DNA of 16,096 bases from Bacillota bacterium (GCA_023430975.1 JAEYYB010000084.1:1-16096), one strand, 5' to 3'. Counted from the stretch's first letter, positions 1 to 7,201 are shown. Numbers and translations: made by a program. The notes: generated by a model from the sequence alone, not told the origin.

Positions 1-191
1 GTGCTCAGCCTTAAGAGATCACTCTCTTTTTCTCTTGCACTACCCATTATTTTCTTATGGGTGCAAGCTATACCAGTAATGAATTTACATTGACTTTTTG
101 TTGAAAATTTTTTGCAACACTAATGATGTCAAAATAAATAAATATCAAATTAATTACTTTTAGCCGCTCATAAGCGGAAGTAACTTTTCAT
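1..191. other. Left flank, non-coding, with hairpins
   Basis: I see no gene here. An imperfect hairpin spans 34-67 (CTTGCA/TGCAAG plus CCCAT/ATGGG around a short loop, with a 3-nt bulge). A weak plus-strand terminator-like element lies at 13-30 (AAGAGA, loop TCAC, TCTCTT, then further T), which might end a gene beyond the left edge. The stretch 68-150 is AT-rich and has no recognisable structure. Confidence 0.4.
154..183 (-). terminator. Hairpin just after ywlE, possible weak terminator
   Basis: TTACTT (154-159) pairs with AAGTAA (178-183), and inside it CCGCT (164-168) pairs with AGCGG (173-177) around the loop CATA, with a 4-nt bulge on one side. It starts 9 nt beyond the ywlE stop codon, where a transcript end is expected. 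There is no U-run after it on the minus strand, so it may only protect the 3' end or terminate inefficiently. Confidence 0.35.
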
Positions 192-677
192 TCATTCCTT
201 AAGAATTATCATTAACTCTCTTATCTCAGCAGCGATCTCTTCTGCACACCTTTCATACACTTCCAGAGAACCTCCAAAAGGGTCCCTTACATCCAAGCTT
301 CCGGTATCTTTAATGCCTTTTGAGTTTTTTCTCACAAATTCCTTTATTGTGAAAGTCCTACCCCTTGCTCCCGGAAAATTGAAAACCAGTGTATCTCTAT
401 GCCCTATTGTCAATGTCAAAATTAAATCCGCCTTATTTATCAAGTCACTGTTTATTTGTTTTGATTTGTGGCCGGTTATATCTATCCCAAATCTTTCCTT
501 CAAAACCTTAATAGAATTGGTGCTGGCGGTATCACCATCATACGCACTTACACCTGCCGATTCTACCGTAAACTTATCACTAATCTCAGGGTTTTTATCA
601 AGTTCACTCTTAAATATGCCTTCTGCCATACTGCTTCTGCAAGTATTACCTGTACATACAAACAAAATATGTTTCAC
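192..677 (-). CDS. ywlE: Low-molecular-weight phosphatase, YwlE-type protein-arginine phosphatase
   Basis: This 161-residue protein belongs to the low-molecular-weight protein tyrosine phosphatase fold. The N-terminal P-loop is CTGNTCRS, with nucleophile Cys8 and phosphate-binding Arg14; the general acid is Asp132 in DPFG. Thr12 in the loop matches the threonine that in Bacillus YwlE selects phosphoarginine over phosphotyrosine, so removal of phosphate from arginines (opposing a McsB-type kinase) is the likely reaction; this rests on family knowledge. The length is normal. The start is GTG at 677-675, directly abutting the TAA of sua5, with an AGGTGA ribosome site inside the end of sua5, so the two genes are translationally coupled. 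The sua5-ywlE order is the common Firmicutes one (ywlC-ywlE in Bacillus). An ordinary tyrosine phosphatase remains possible. Confidence 0.88.
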   Translation of the reverse strand: MKHILFVCTGNTCRSSMAEGIFKSELDKNPEISDKFTVESAGVSAYDGDTASTNSIKVLKERFGIDITGHKSKQINSDLINKADLILTLTIGHRDTLVFNFPGARGRTFTIKEFVRKNSKGIKDTGSLDVRDPFGGSLEVYERCAEEIAAEIRELMIILKE

Positions 678-1736
678 TTAATCACCTACTTTAATTATAT
701 TGTACCCTGCCGCTTTTTTCATTCTGTTCATAACTGCAAGTCCAACTCCTGTATCTTCTACTGCCTCTGCAAGGATAACTCCCACCCCTTTATTATCAAG
801 ATACCTAAGTCCCCTAAACAGATTTGAGGCTATTGTATCCGGCTTTTCCCTATCACCTAAGGACATGACTGTTCCTAAAGTATAAAACCCTTTTGTTTGT
901 TCAGTTGCAAGTATCCCCACAGGTACATCATTTTTTTCATAACTTGCAGCAAGCTCTTTAATCTTTTCTACACACGCCTCAACATTTCCTTCTATTATTA
1001 TAACATCAGCTTTTGGTGAATAATGAGTATATTTCATACCAGGTGCTTTAGGCTTAAGATCCTCTTGATTATCTGAAAGAATTGCCTTGTCAATATCAAT
1101 CTTTCCAACTGCTTCTTCCAGCTGCTCTTTAGTAATTCCTCCCGGCCTTAAAATCATTGGCGGATTAACCGTTACATCTAAAACAGTTGATTCAAGACCT
1201 ACCTGGGAGCTACCCCCATCAATAATTAATTCTACCTTTTCTAAAAGATCATCAATAACATGCTTTGCCTCCGTAGGACTAGGCCTGCCAGAAATATTAG
1301 CACTTGGAGCTGCAACAGGAACTCGGGATTCCTCAATAATCTTAAGAGCAATAGGATGTGCCGGCATCCTAATTGCTACAGTACTAAGACCTGCGGTTAT
1401 AATTTCTGGAACACAACTTGATTTTTCCATAATCAAAGTTAAAGGTCCCGGCCAAAATCTTTCCATCAGTTTAAGTGCCAGCTCTGGTACATTCTTAACA
1501 AGGCCTTTAATCATCTCAACATTGCACACATGTACAATCAGCGGATTGTCCGATGGCCTTCCTTTTGCAACAAAAATTTCGGCTACTGCTTTCTCATCCA
1601 GTGCATTTGCACCCAGTCCATAAACCGTTTCAGTGGGGAATGCAACCAGACCTCCCGATCTTAATACATCTGCTGCAATATTGACACTTTCGATATCAAT
1701 ATTGTTTTTATCTATAGTCTTTATAATAGTTTTCAA
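678..1736 (-). CDS. ywlC: L-threonylcarbamoyladenylate synthase (Sua5/YwlC, TsaC2 type)
   Basis: The enzyme makes threonylcarbamoyl-AMP from threonine, bicarbonate and ATP, the first step of the t6A37 modification of ANN-decoding tRNAs, in the cytoplasm. With the start chosen here it has 352 residues: a YrdC domain (about 15-200) with KGRPSDNP (58-65) and APSANISGRPSP (143-154), the APGMKYTHYSP linker (231-241) and a C-terminal Sua5 domain ending in EDTGVGLAVMNR (from 327). This is the long Sua5 form, not short TsaC. I chose TTG at 1736-1734 because AAAGGAGC lies 8 nt upstream of it; the in-frame ATG at 1778 would add 14 residues but has no ribosome site. The protein then begins MKTIIKTI, close to the start of Bacillus YwlC. 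It is the first gene of a tight pair with ywlE. Confidence 0.93.
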   Translation of the reverse strand: MKTIIKTIDKNNIDIESVNIAADVLRSGGLVAFPTETVYGLGANALDEKAVAEIFVAKGRPSDNPLIVHVCNVEMIKGLVKNVPELALKLMERFWPGPLTLIMEKSSCVPEIITAGLSTVAIRMPAHPIALKIIEESRVPVAAPSANISGRPSPTEAKHVIDDLLEKVELIIDGGSSQVGLESTVLDVTVNPPMILRPGGITKEQLEEAVGKIDIDKAILSDNQEDLKPKAPGMKYTHYSPKADVIIIEGNVEACVEKIKELAASYEKNDVPVGILATEQTKGFYTLGTVMSLGDREKPDTIASNLFRGLRYLDNKGVGVILAEAVEDTGVGLAVMNRMKKAAGYNIIKVGD

Positions 1737-1798
1737 CTTACTGCTCCTTTTTAATAAAAACCAATTTATTTTTATCATATATTAAAAGTGATAAATCT

Positions 1799-1804
1799 AT
1801 TATA
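1799..1804 (-). promoter_or_regulatory. Possible -10 box for sua5-ywlE
   Basis: On the minus strand TATAAT occurs about 60 nt before the TTG start. No convincing -35 hexamer is found at 16-18 nt. The 121 nt between this gene and the ZIP gene also hold a small inverted repeat (GCAAAT at 1815-1820, ATTTGC at 1839-1844) that could be the end of the ZIP transcript or a leader structure. Confidence 0.3.
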
Positions 1805-1899
1805 TTTGTCTGTCGCAAATCCCGTTGAACCGTTCGTTATTTGCTCCGCCAAATGTAAGATTATTAACACTTTTATAAATTATGTGCAAAACTTTTACA

Positions 1900-2637
1900 T
1901 CAATCAATAGTCACAATTATGCCGCATAAAAGACCAAGCATATTTCCTATAACCGGCAACCTGCCTCTATATAAATTTTTTGATTGGGGAATGAGCTCAC
2001 CTAAAACTATATAAATCATACATCCCCCGGCAAACCCCAAGCACACTCCTATCAACTCCTTGGATATGCCTCCTAAAAATGCACCAATGAATGCTCCAAT
2101 ACCCATAGGCACTCCCGTTAATGCAGTATAGAGGAAAGCTTTAAATCTGCTTAACCCTCCCAACCTCATGGGCAGTGCCATTGATATCCCTTCAGGAACA
2201 TCATGAATTGCTATAACAAGCGTTATAGCCATTCCAAGCTCTACAGAAGCACCAAATCCCGAACCAACAGCTATCCCTTCGGGAAGATTATGCAGTGCCA
2301 ATCCTATTGCAGTGAGTATACCTGTCCTAAGTAAACTTGAGTTCTTATACCTCTTCTTTATGTAATCTGTATTATTTAAATATTCTTCTACTACAATAAT
2401 GGTCAAAACACCTGCAATTACGCCCGCAAATGCCAGATACACACCACAAAATCCGAAAGCCTCAGGTAAAAGCTCAAAGCACACAACCGCAGTCATAAGC
2501 CCAGATGAAAATTCAATAATAAAGCCTAAGGTCCGGTTGGATATATCCTTAATAAAAAAAGCCATTAAACCTCCGGCACCTGTTCCTGCAATCCCCGAGA
2601 TAAGGCCTATTAATGAAACTTTTAATAACAAATCCAT
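1900..2637 (-). CDS. ZIP family divalent metal transporter (ZupT/GufA-like)
   Basis: This 245-residue integral membrane protein consists almost wholly of hydrophobic helices, about eight, as in the ZIP family. Two family signatures are clear: HNLPEG (116-121) and HDVPEG (145-150), the metal-ligand helices TM4 and TM5. FELLPEA (54-60) and GELIPQS (213-219) are in the expected places. ZIP proteins bring Zn2+, Fe2+ or Mn2+ into the cytoplasm; the substrate cannot be read from sequence. A short charged loop (about 84-104) separates the first and second halves. The ATG at 2637 follows a GGAGTGAG ribosome site. It lies between prfA and sua5 in the same orientation, with about 100 nt on the prfA side and 160 nt on the sua5 side, so it may have its own transcript. 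Confidence 0.88.
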   Translation of the reverse strand: MDLLLKVSLIGLISGIAGTGAGGLMAFFIKDISNRTLGFIIEFSSGLMTAVVCFELLPEAFGFCGVYLAFAGVIAGVLTIIVVEEYLNNTDYIKKRYKNSSLLRTGILTAIGLALHNLPEGIAVGSGFGASVELGMAITLVIAIHDVPEGISMALPMRLGGLSRFKAFLYTALTGVPMGIGAFIGAFLGGISKELIGVCLGFAGGCMIYIVLGELIPQSKNLYRGRLPVIGNMLGLLCGIIVTID

Positions 2638-2655
2638 AAACTCACTCCAATATTA

Positions 2656-2699
2656 AAGAATTAATATTTGATCAACATACAATCTGCATATTAATTCTT
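2656..2699. repeat. 12-bp inverted repeat in ZIP gene leader
   Basis: AAGAATTAATAT (2656-2667) and ATATTAATTCTT (2688-2699) are perfect inverted copies separated by 20 nt that contain the palindrome TTGATCAA. It lies between the prfA stop and the ZIP ribosome site. It could be an operator for a metal regulator, a leader hairpin or the end of the prfA transcript. The AT-only composition makes chance occurrence more likely. Confidence 0.4.
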
Positions 2700-2736
2700 A
2701 TTCAGCAAGTGAGCCTAAAATAATAAAATCTTGATA

Positions 2737-3819
2737 TTAATCCTCATCATCCATAGCTCCACTTCCGAGCTTTTCTGATTGATCTGTGGTAATGAGTGCA
2801 TCTATAACCTCGTCAAGGTCTCCATCAACAATACTATCAAGCTTATATAATGTAAGCCCTATCCTATGATCTGTAATTCTTCCTTGAGGATAATTGTATG
2901 TCCTGATCCTCTCGCTTCTATCACCGGTTCCAACCTGACTTTTCCTTGCCTGGGCAACCTCTGAATTTTTTTGCTCCTCCGCAATCTCAAACAGTTTGGA
3001 TCTCAAAACCTTCATAGCCTTGTCCTTGTTTTTATGCTGGGAACGTTCATCCTGACAGGTAACTACCAACCCGGTAGGAATATGGGTAATCCTTATTGCC
3101 GATTCAGTTTTGTTAATATGCTGTCCACCGGCACCACCAGCTCTATAGGTATCAATCTGCAGGTCAGTCGGATTTATATCAACTTCAACATCATCTACCT
3201 CCGGCAGCACAGCTACTGTGATTGTAGATGTATGTATCCTTCCGCTTGCTTCAGTTGTAGGAACCCTCTGCACCCTGTGAACACCGCTTTCGAATTTCAG
3301 CCGGCTGTATGCACCTTTTGCTTCTATGGAAAACACTACTTCCTTAAATCCACCAAGCTCTGTCGGATTTGAATCAAGAATTTCCACCTTCCATCTTTTC
3401 CTCTCAGCATACCTTGTATACATCCTGAAAAGCACCTGTGCAAACAATGCAGCCTCTTCTCCGCCTGCTCCTCCTCTTATTTCAACGATAACGCTTCTAT
3501 CATCATTAGGATCCTTAGGAATCAACAGAATTTTAAGCTCCTTTTTTATAACCTCAAGCTTTTCCTCAGCCTCTTTAAATTCAGCCTGAACCATCTCCCT
3601 GAAGTCAGCATCAAGCTTGTCTTCAAGAAGTTCTCTTGCATCTGCAATTTCCTTGGTTACTTTTTTGTACTCTCTATATTTCTCAACAATCTCCAATAAA
3701 TCGGAATGTTCTTTCATGTACTTTTTATATTCCTCCTGATTTCCTATAACAGAAGGATCACTGAGCTTATGATTTATTTCTTCAAATCTATCCTCAGCTG
3801 CTTGAAGTTTGTCAAACAT
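2737..3819 (-). CDS. prfA: Peptide chain release factor 1
   Basis: RF1 recognises UAA and UAG in the ribosomal A site and triggers hydrolysis of peptidyl-tRNA. With the start used here it has 360 residues, the normal length. The codon-recognition PxT motif reads Pro-Thr-Thr (187-189, in RVPTTEASGR), which marks RF1 rather than RF2 (Ser-Pro-Phe). The catalytic GGQ is at 231-233 in RAGGAGGQHINK. The N-terminal third is the charged helical domain. The ATG at 3819-3817 has GAGGTG just upstream; a TTG five codons earlier would place this ribosome site inside the gene, so I reject it. The release-factor methyltransferase gene prmC, often beside prfA, is not present on either side. Confidence 0.97.
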   Translation of the reverse strand: MFDKLQAAEDRFEEINHKLSDPSVIGNQEEYKKYMKEHSDLLEIVEKYREYKKVTKEIADARELLEDKLDADFREMVQAEFKEAEEKLEVIKKELKILLIPKDPNDDRSVIVEIRGGAGGEEAALFAQVLFRMYTRYAERKRWKVEILDSNPTELGGFKEVVFSIEAKGAYSRLKFESGVHRVQRVPTTEASGRIHTSTITVAVLPEVDDVEVDINPTDLQIDTYRAGGAGGQHINKTESAIRITHIPTGLVVTCQDERSQHKNKDKAMKVLRSKLFEIAEEQKNSEVAQARKSQVGTGDRSERIRTYNYPQGRITDHRIGLTLYKLDSIVDGDLDEVIDALITTDQSEKLGSGAMDDED

Positions 3820-3860
3820 TTTGCACCTCAACAATCAAAAATTTCAATCCACGGTGAATT

Positions 3861-3889
3861 ATTATAACATAATTTCTAAATATTATCCA
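3861..3889 (-). promoter_or_regulatory. Sigma-A promoter for prfA
   Basis: On the minus strand the -35 is TGGATA (3889-3884), followed by a 17-nt spacer and TATAAT (3866-3861). The spacer ends in TGT, giving an extended -10 (TGTTATAAT). The predicted transcript starts about 35 nt upstream of the ATG. Confidence 0.6.
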
Positions 3890-3929
3890 CCGATTTTCTA
3901 TATGTTTTGCAATTTCTCGCCATAAACGT

Positions 3930-3955
3930 AAAAGGCAAGGTTCACCAACCTTGCC
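3930..3955 (-). terminator. Rho-independent terminator after the DUF2089-DUF4097 unit
   Basis: GGCAAGGTT (3934-3942) and AACCTTGCC (3947-3955) form a 9-bp GC-rich stem with a 4-nt loop. Minus-strand transcripts continue with UUUU. It sits 34 nt beyond the stop of the DUF4097 gene and upstream of the prfA promoter, separating the two units. Confidence 0.75.
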
Positions 3956-3988
3956 CAAGAGATAACCAAATATAATTAGTTATAAACT

Positions 3989-5200
3989 TTATTTAACGAT
4001 TTCAATATAACCATTGGCAGTCTCAGCAGTTATATAAACCTTATGCTCTGCATCATTAAAGTTTACGCTCTCCGCCTCAACAGTAGCACCTCCAAGACCT
4101 TGTTTTCCCAAATTATTATAAATTATCTGAGGTATCAAAAGATTAATTCCGCCGTTGGATGTCTGTGCCTTAACTTTATAGCCGTTATTGTTCATATCAT
4201 TCATATTGATTTTAATCCATGCATTTGATGTTCTGAATTGTAAATCAATTTCCTTAACATCATCGGGATTCTTAATATTTTCAGCCAATAGTCTCCCATT
4301 AGTAGATACAGCTCTGATTTTTTCTGCCTTTATATGCTTTATATCAAGAGTTGCGTTGGTGGTATCAATTTCAATTTCCTTCGCTATCAGGTAACTTGCC
4401 TGAATCCTTGCATTCTTGGTGCTCAACTTGATTTTATCGCTATTGACTCCCATTATTTCGATATGTGCATTTTTAGTGTTACATTGGAAATCTTCTGAAA
4501 TGGTATCCTCAACATAGATTTTCCCATTTGTTGTGGAAAGTTTTACAGATTTAAACTTAATTGCAGGGATATATATTTCATGAGTTACACTTACATTCAA
4601 ACCTTTATTTATTTTAATGGAGAATTTGTCTTCGGCCTGAGTTAATCCAAGAATTTCATCTGCATTATCCTGAGGACTTCTTACTTTTGATTTTACAATT
4701 ATTTTGTTGTCCTCATGCTTTTTTACAATAATACTGCCGTTTGCAGCCTCAATATCTATATCCATGCCCTCTGCTGCAATCCACTCAAAAGATCTGTCTT
4801 CTACCTTGTAGCTTCCGAACACATTAAACGCATTGGTATCGATAAAACTTCCAACAAAATCTACCATTTTATCAATGACACCATAGGTTGTAACCGCTAA
4901 ATTCTTCCCAAGTTTTTCAGCTTTATCAACAAAATCCTCAACAGTCTTATCAAATTCATTTGATTTATGAACTTTTATATTTTTCTTAAGGTCTTTTTTC
5001 CACTCCTGCATCTTTTCTTTAACTTTTTCAACCTCAAACTGAAAATTGACTTGTCTCTGCTGCTTGTTTGTACCTTCTTCACGTGCATTCCCGGAACTTG
5101 AACCTTCCAAAGCTTCCAAAAGCTTGGCTGCTTCCTCACTGGATATTTTCCCTTCTTCCAGCATTTTTAATATAAGTAATTTCTCTTCATTATTTGGCAT
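3989..5200 (-). CDS. DUF4097 beta-repeat protein with N-terminal SHOCT-like helix pair (YvlB/LiaX-like)
   Basis: This 403-residue protein has three visible parts. Residues 5-32 are a SHOCT-like helical hairpin (LKMLEEGKISSEEAAKLLEA). Residues 50-100 are highly charged and probably coiled coil. From about 140 to the end it is a DUF4097 repeat fold, in which a Ser/Thr-x-x-Asn-Gly/Ala-x-Ile pattern recurs every 19 residues (222, 241, 260, 279, 298) and more loosely at 151, 323, 346 and 393, as expected for a beta-solenoid. There is no signal peptide or clear membrane helix. The same two-part architecture is known from Bacillus YvlB and enterococcal LiaX, linked to cell-envelope stress; that role here is inference. 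The ATG follows AGGAGGG. It is co-transcribed 58 nt behind the DUF2089 gene, which ends in the same kind of helix pair. Confidence 0.82.
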   Translation of the reverse strand: MPNNEEKLLILKMLEEGKISSEEAAKLLEALEGSSSGNAREEGTNKQQRQVNFQFEVEKVKEKMQEWKKDLKKNIKVHKSNEFDKTVEDFVDKAEKLGKNLAVTTYGVIDKMVDFVGSFIDTNAFNVFGSYKVEDRSFEWIAAEGMDIDIEAANGSIIVKKHEDNKIIVKSKVRSPQDNADEILGLTQAEDKFSIKINKGLNVSVTHEIYIPAIKFKSVKLSTTNGKIYVEDTISEDFQCNTKNAHIEIMGVNSDKIKLSTKNARIQASYLIAKEIEIDTTNATLDIKHIKAEKIRAVSTNGRLLAENIKNPDDVKEIDLQFRTSNAWIKINMNDMNNNGYKVKAQTSNGGINLLIPQIIYNNLGKQGLGGATVEAESVNFNDAEHKVYITAETANGYIEIVK

Positions 5201-5258
5201 AGTTTTAATCCCTCCTGGTCAAGGTGTCTTTGATACAATTGAATCACTTTAATCTGGA

Positions 5259-5627
5259 TTATTCCTTCAGCAGATTTACTGCTTCCTCAGCGGAAATTTC
5301 GCCTTTGTTCAACTTGTCGAGTATATCCTTCTTTCTATTGGAGATAGACGGATCCTGTTCCTGCTGATGTCCTAATGCATTAGCCACATCCTCAAGACGG
5401 TTTTTAACAGTCGGGTATGAGACCCCCAGTTCCTTTTCCACTTCTTTTATATTACCCCTACATTTTATAAAAACATCAATAAATGATTTTTGTTCAACAG
5501 TAAGCTTGCAAAATTTGCATAATTCAAAGCTTCCTTCTATATTGGTGCCGCATTCTTCGCAACCAATTCTCTTTACTATGGTGTCATTTCCACATACTGG
5601 ACATTTGCCAAGCACTTCCCTCGCCAT
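5259..5627 (-). CDS. DUF2089 family zinc-ribbon, HTH-like putative regulator
   Basis: With the ATG at 5627 (ribosome site AGAGGTGA) the protein has 122 residues; the longer in-frame reading upstream would put the ribosome site inside the gene. Cys pairs at 9/12, 23/26 and 37/40 make a zinc ribbon with an extra pair. Residues about 59-80 (NIKEVEKELGVSYPTVKNRL) look like a helix-turn-helix with a recognition helix. Residues 100-122 (ILDKLNKGEISAEEAVNLLK) are a SHOCT-like helix pair, nearly the same motif as the N-terminus of the next gene product. This is a DUF2089-type protein of unproven function; a DNA-binding regulator that senses or partners the DUF4097 protein is my inference. It is the first gene of a two-gene unit with a strong promoter and palindromic sites upstream. 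Confidence 0.82.
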   Translation of the reverse strand: MAREVLGKCPVCGNDTIVKRIGCEECGTNIEGSFELCKFCKLTVEQKSFIDVFIKCRGNIKEVEKELGVSYPTVKNRLEDVANALGHQQEQDPSISNRKKDILDKLNKGEISAEEAVNLLKE

Positions 5628-5675
5628 ATAATCACCTCTTAATTTTTTTAACAACCATGATGAAATTATTTAAAA

Positions 5676-5764
5676 ATATTAATTATATAATTAATATATT
5701 ATCATTTCAGCACATTGTCAATAGAAATATTAATATTATTAATATACTACTTAAAAATATTAAT
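5676..5764. promoter_or_regulatory. Palindromic operator-like sites around the DUF2089 promoter
   Basis: A 22-bp perfect palindrome at 5676-5697 has arms ATATTAAT and ATTAATAT around a 6-bp centre and covers the -10 region. A second inverted pair of the same 8-mers lies at 5727-5734 and 5738-5745 (3-bp spacer), just upstream of -35. A single ATATTAAT follows at 5757-5764. The three direct copies of AAATATTAAT begin at 5674, 5725 and 5755, spaced 51 and 30 bp, close to whole helical turns. Autoregulation by the DUF2089 protein is plausible but unproven; the sites are purely A/T. Confidence 0.45.
5693..5721 (-). promoter_or_regulatory. Near-consensus sigma-A promoter for the DUF2089-DUF4097 unit
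   Basis: On the minus strand TTGACA (5721-5716), a 17-nt spacer and TATATT (5698-5693) match the housekeeping consensus at 11 of 12 positions. The transcript would start about 60 nt before the DUF2089 ATG. The -10 box overlaps a long palindrome. Confidence 0.7.
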
Positions 5765-5781
5765 ACGATACAAATATTACC

Positions 5782-6327
5782 TCAAATGATGTTGATATTT
5801 TTTATCAGATTACCCTCAAAATCTTTGATTGTAATTGAATTCTCACAAATAACACCATATGAATTAGGATTGTTTTCCTTAGGCATCGAAACAGAGCCTG
5901 GATTTATAACATAAATGCCGTCTATGTTTTCAGCTTTTGGAATATGTGTATGCCCATATACAAACACATCACCATTTGAAAGCTTAGGTAAATTATTCTC
6001 ATTATAAATATGTCCATGTGTTAAAAAAATCCTTTTTGATTCATATAATATTGTTGAGTAAGTTGACATTATGGGATAATTAAGCACCATTTCATCAACT
6101 TCACTATCACAATTTCCCCTCACAGCAATAATCTTGTCTGAATATCCGTTTAAAAGCTCAGCTACCCCTTTTGGATTATATTCTTCCGGCAAAGGATTTC
6201 TAGCTCCATGATATAACTCATCTCCAAGTATGGCAATAAAACTGGCTTTTTCCTTTTCAAATGCCTCAATTGCTTTCCTCGCATAAAACAGCGATCCATG
6301 AATGTCTGAAATCAATAGAATCTTCAT
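5782..6327 (-). CDS. yfcE: YfcE/MJ0936-type metallophosphodiesterase
   Basis: This 181-residue calcineurin-fold protein has all metal-binding motifs of the family: SDIHG (Asp8, His10), GDELYHG (Asp36), GNCD (Asn72), LTHGH (His104) and GHTH (His126, His128). Segments such as ARNPLPEEYNP and AVRGNCDSEVDEM closely match E. coli YfcE, a Mn2+-dependent phosphodiesterase active on model substrates and with no settled physiological substrate. The ATG at 6327-6325 has GGGAGA upstream and gives the typical family N-terminus (MKILLISDIHG); an ATG 16 codons earlier has no ribosome site and would translate a tandem repeat. It lies 122 nt behind the ElyC-like gene and 130 nt before the DUF2089 unit. Confidence 0.9.
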   Translation of the reverse strand: MKILLISDIHGSLFYARKAIEAFEKEKASFIAILGDELYHGARNPLPEEYNPKGVAELLNGYSDKIIAVRGNCDSEVDEMVLNYPIMSTYSTILYESKRIFLTHGHIYNENNLPKLSNGDVFVYGHTHIPKAENIDGIYVINPGSVSMPKENNPNSYGVICENSITIKDFEGNLIKNINII

Positions 6328-6350
6328 AATTGTCTCCCTTATCTCTTTTG

Positions 6351-6368
6351 TTACTATTGTTACTATTG
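6351..6368. repeat. 9-bp perfect tandem duplication
   Basis: TTACTATTG occurs twice head to tail in the leader of the yfcE-type gene. No function is apparent. Confidence 0.6.
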
Positions 6369-6425
6369 TTGCCATGTGTACTTTTGCTTTTAGTCATGAT
6401 CGAAAAATAACTTTGGCTATAATAT

Positions 6426-6447
6426 TTCAATCATACTTCAATCATAC
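6426..6447. repeat. 11-bp perfect tandem duplication
   Basis: TTCAATCATAC occurs twice head to tail immediately beyond the stop of the ElyC-like gene. It is probably a replication-slippage product. Confidence 0.6.
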
Positions 6448-6448
6448 C

Positions 6449-7201
6449 TTAATACCATCTTGACACCAGAATGCCCAAATACTCTTTTACTGTGAGATTT
6501 ATTTGGGACAACGCGTCAGCATTAGGAACCAGGTCAATCAAACCAAAACGGGTTTTAATATTGGTCTGATAATCCGTAGGATATGGTATCACATCTATTC
6601 CATGTTTCTCAAATTGCTTGACAGACCTGTGCATATGAAACGCAGAAGTTACAAGTATAGGACTTTTAAATCCATTTTTATCTATTAAACCTTTTGTAAA
6701 GTTTGCATTCTGGGTGGTATTTAAACTATTGCTTTCGGTTATTATTTTATCTTGGGGAACACCAAGTCCAATAAGGATATTCTTGCCTACAACAGCATCA
6801 GAGGCTTCAACGCCCTTTATGTTTCCACCAGAAATAAGTATTGGCACATTCAATTTATGGTATAACTGTGCACAAGTGAGAAGGCGATTAGCAGCATATC
6901 CGGATAGATGTCCAAGGCCGTTTACACCTGGAGTATCACCAGTAGCTCCGCCCCCAAGCATAATAATTACATCACCATTAACCTCAACTGGTGGAGTATA
7001 CTTTTTCTCAAGTGTATGAATCATTATGTTACCCACTATAGGCATAGATAATATGTACACCCCTATCGTAACACCCAATAACAGCTTCCATATCCTTAAT
7101 TTCTTCTTAAGTGCAAACAATGATACCGCAAGAAGTGCGATTATAAAAATACCTGGCGGCAGTGCAAAAGTATAGTAAAGAAATTTGACAAAATTAATCA
7201 A
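6449..7201 (-). CDS. ElyC/YdcF-like DUF218 membrane protein
   Basis: With the start used here the protein has 250 residues. Two membrane helices lie at about 9-31 and 37-60, followed by a DUF218 domain with VIIMLGGGA (78-86), NRLLTCAQLY (105-114), ISGG (123-126), the NTTQNA helix (161-166) and LVTSAFHMHRSV (183-194). Length and layout resemble E. coli ElyC, which affects undecaprenyl-phosphate use and envelope integrity; SanA and YdcF are more distant relatives. A role in cell-wall lipid carrier metabolism is therefore possible, but the reaction is unknown. I chose TTG at 7201-7199 because AAAGGTGG lies 7 nt upstream of it; the GTG at 7231 has no ribosome site. A possible -10 (TATAAT) lies at 7284-7289. 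Confidence 0.82.
   Translation of the reverse strand: MINFVKFLYYTFALPPGIFIIALLAVSLFALKKKLRIWKLLLGVTIGVYILSMPIVGNIMIHTLEKKYTPPVEVNGDVIIMLGGGATGDTPGVNGLGHLSGYAANRLLTCAQLYHKLNVPILISGGNIKGVEASDAVVGKNILIGLGVPQDKIITESNSLNTTQNANFTKGLIDKNGFKSPILVTSAFHMHRSVKQFEKHGIDVIPYPTDYQTNIKTRFGLIDLVPNADALSQINLTVKEYLGILVSRWY

Noticed and set aside
468..1623. Plus-strand frames opposite ywlE and sua5
   Set aside because: Low-complexity antisense products with no ribosome site; the minus-strand genes have clear family motifs.
5674..5764. Repeats considered as a CRISPR array
   Set aside because: Units are only 8-10 bp, A/T only, spacers are unequal, and no cas genes are near; operator half-sites fit better.
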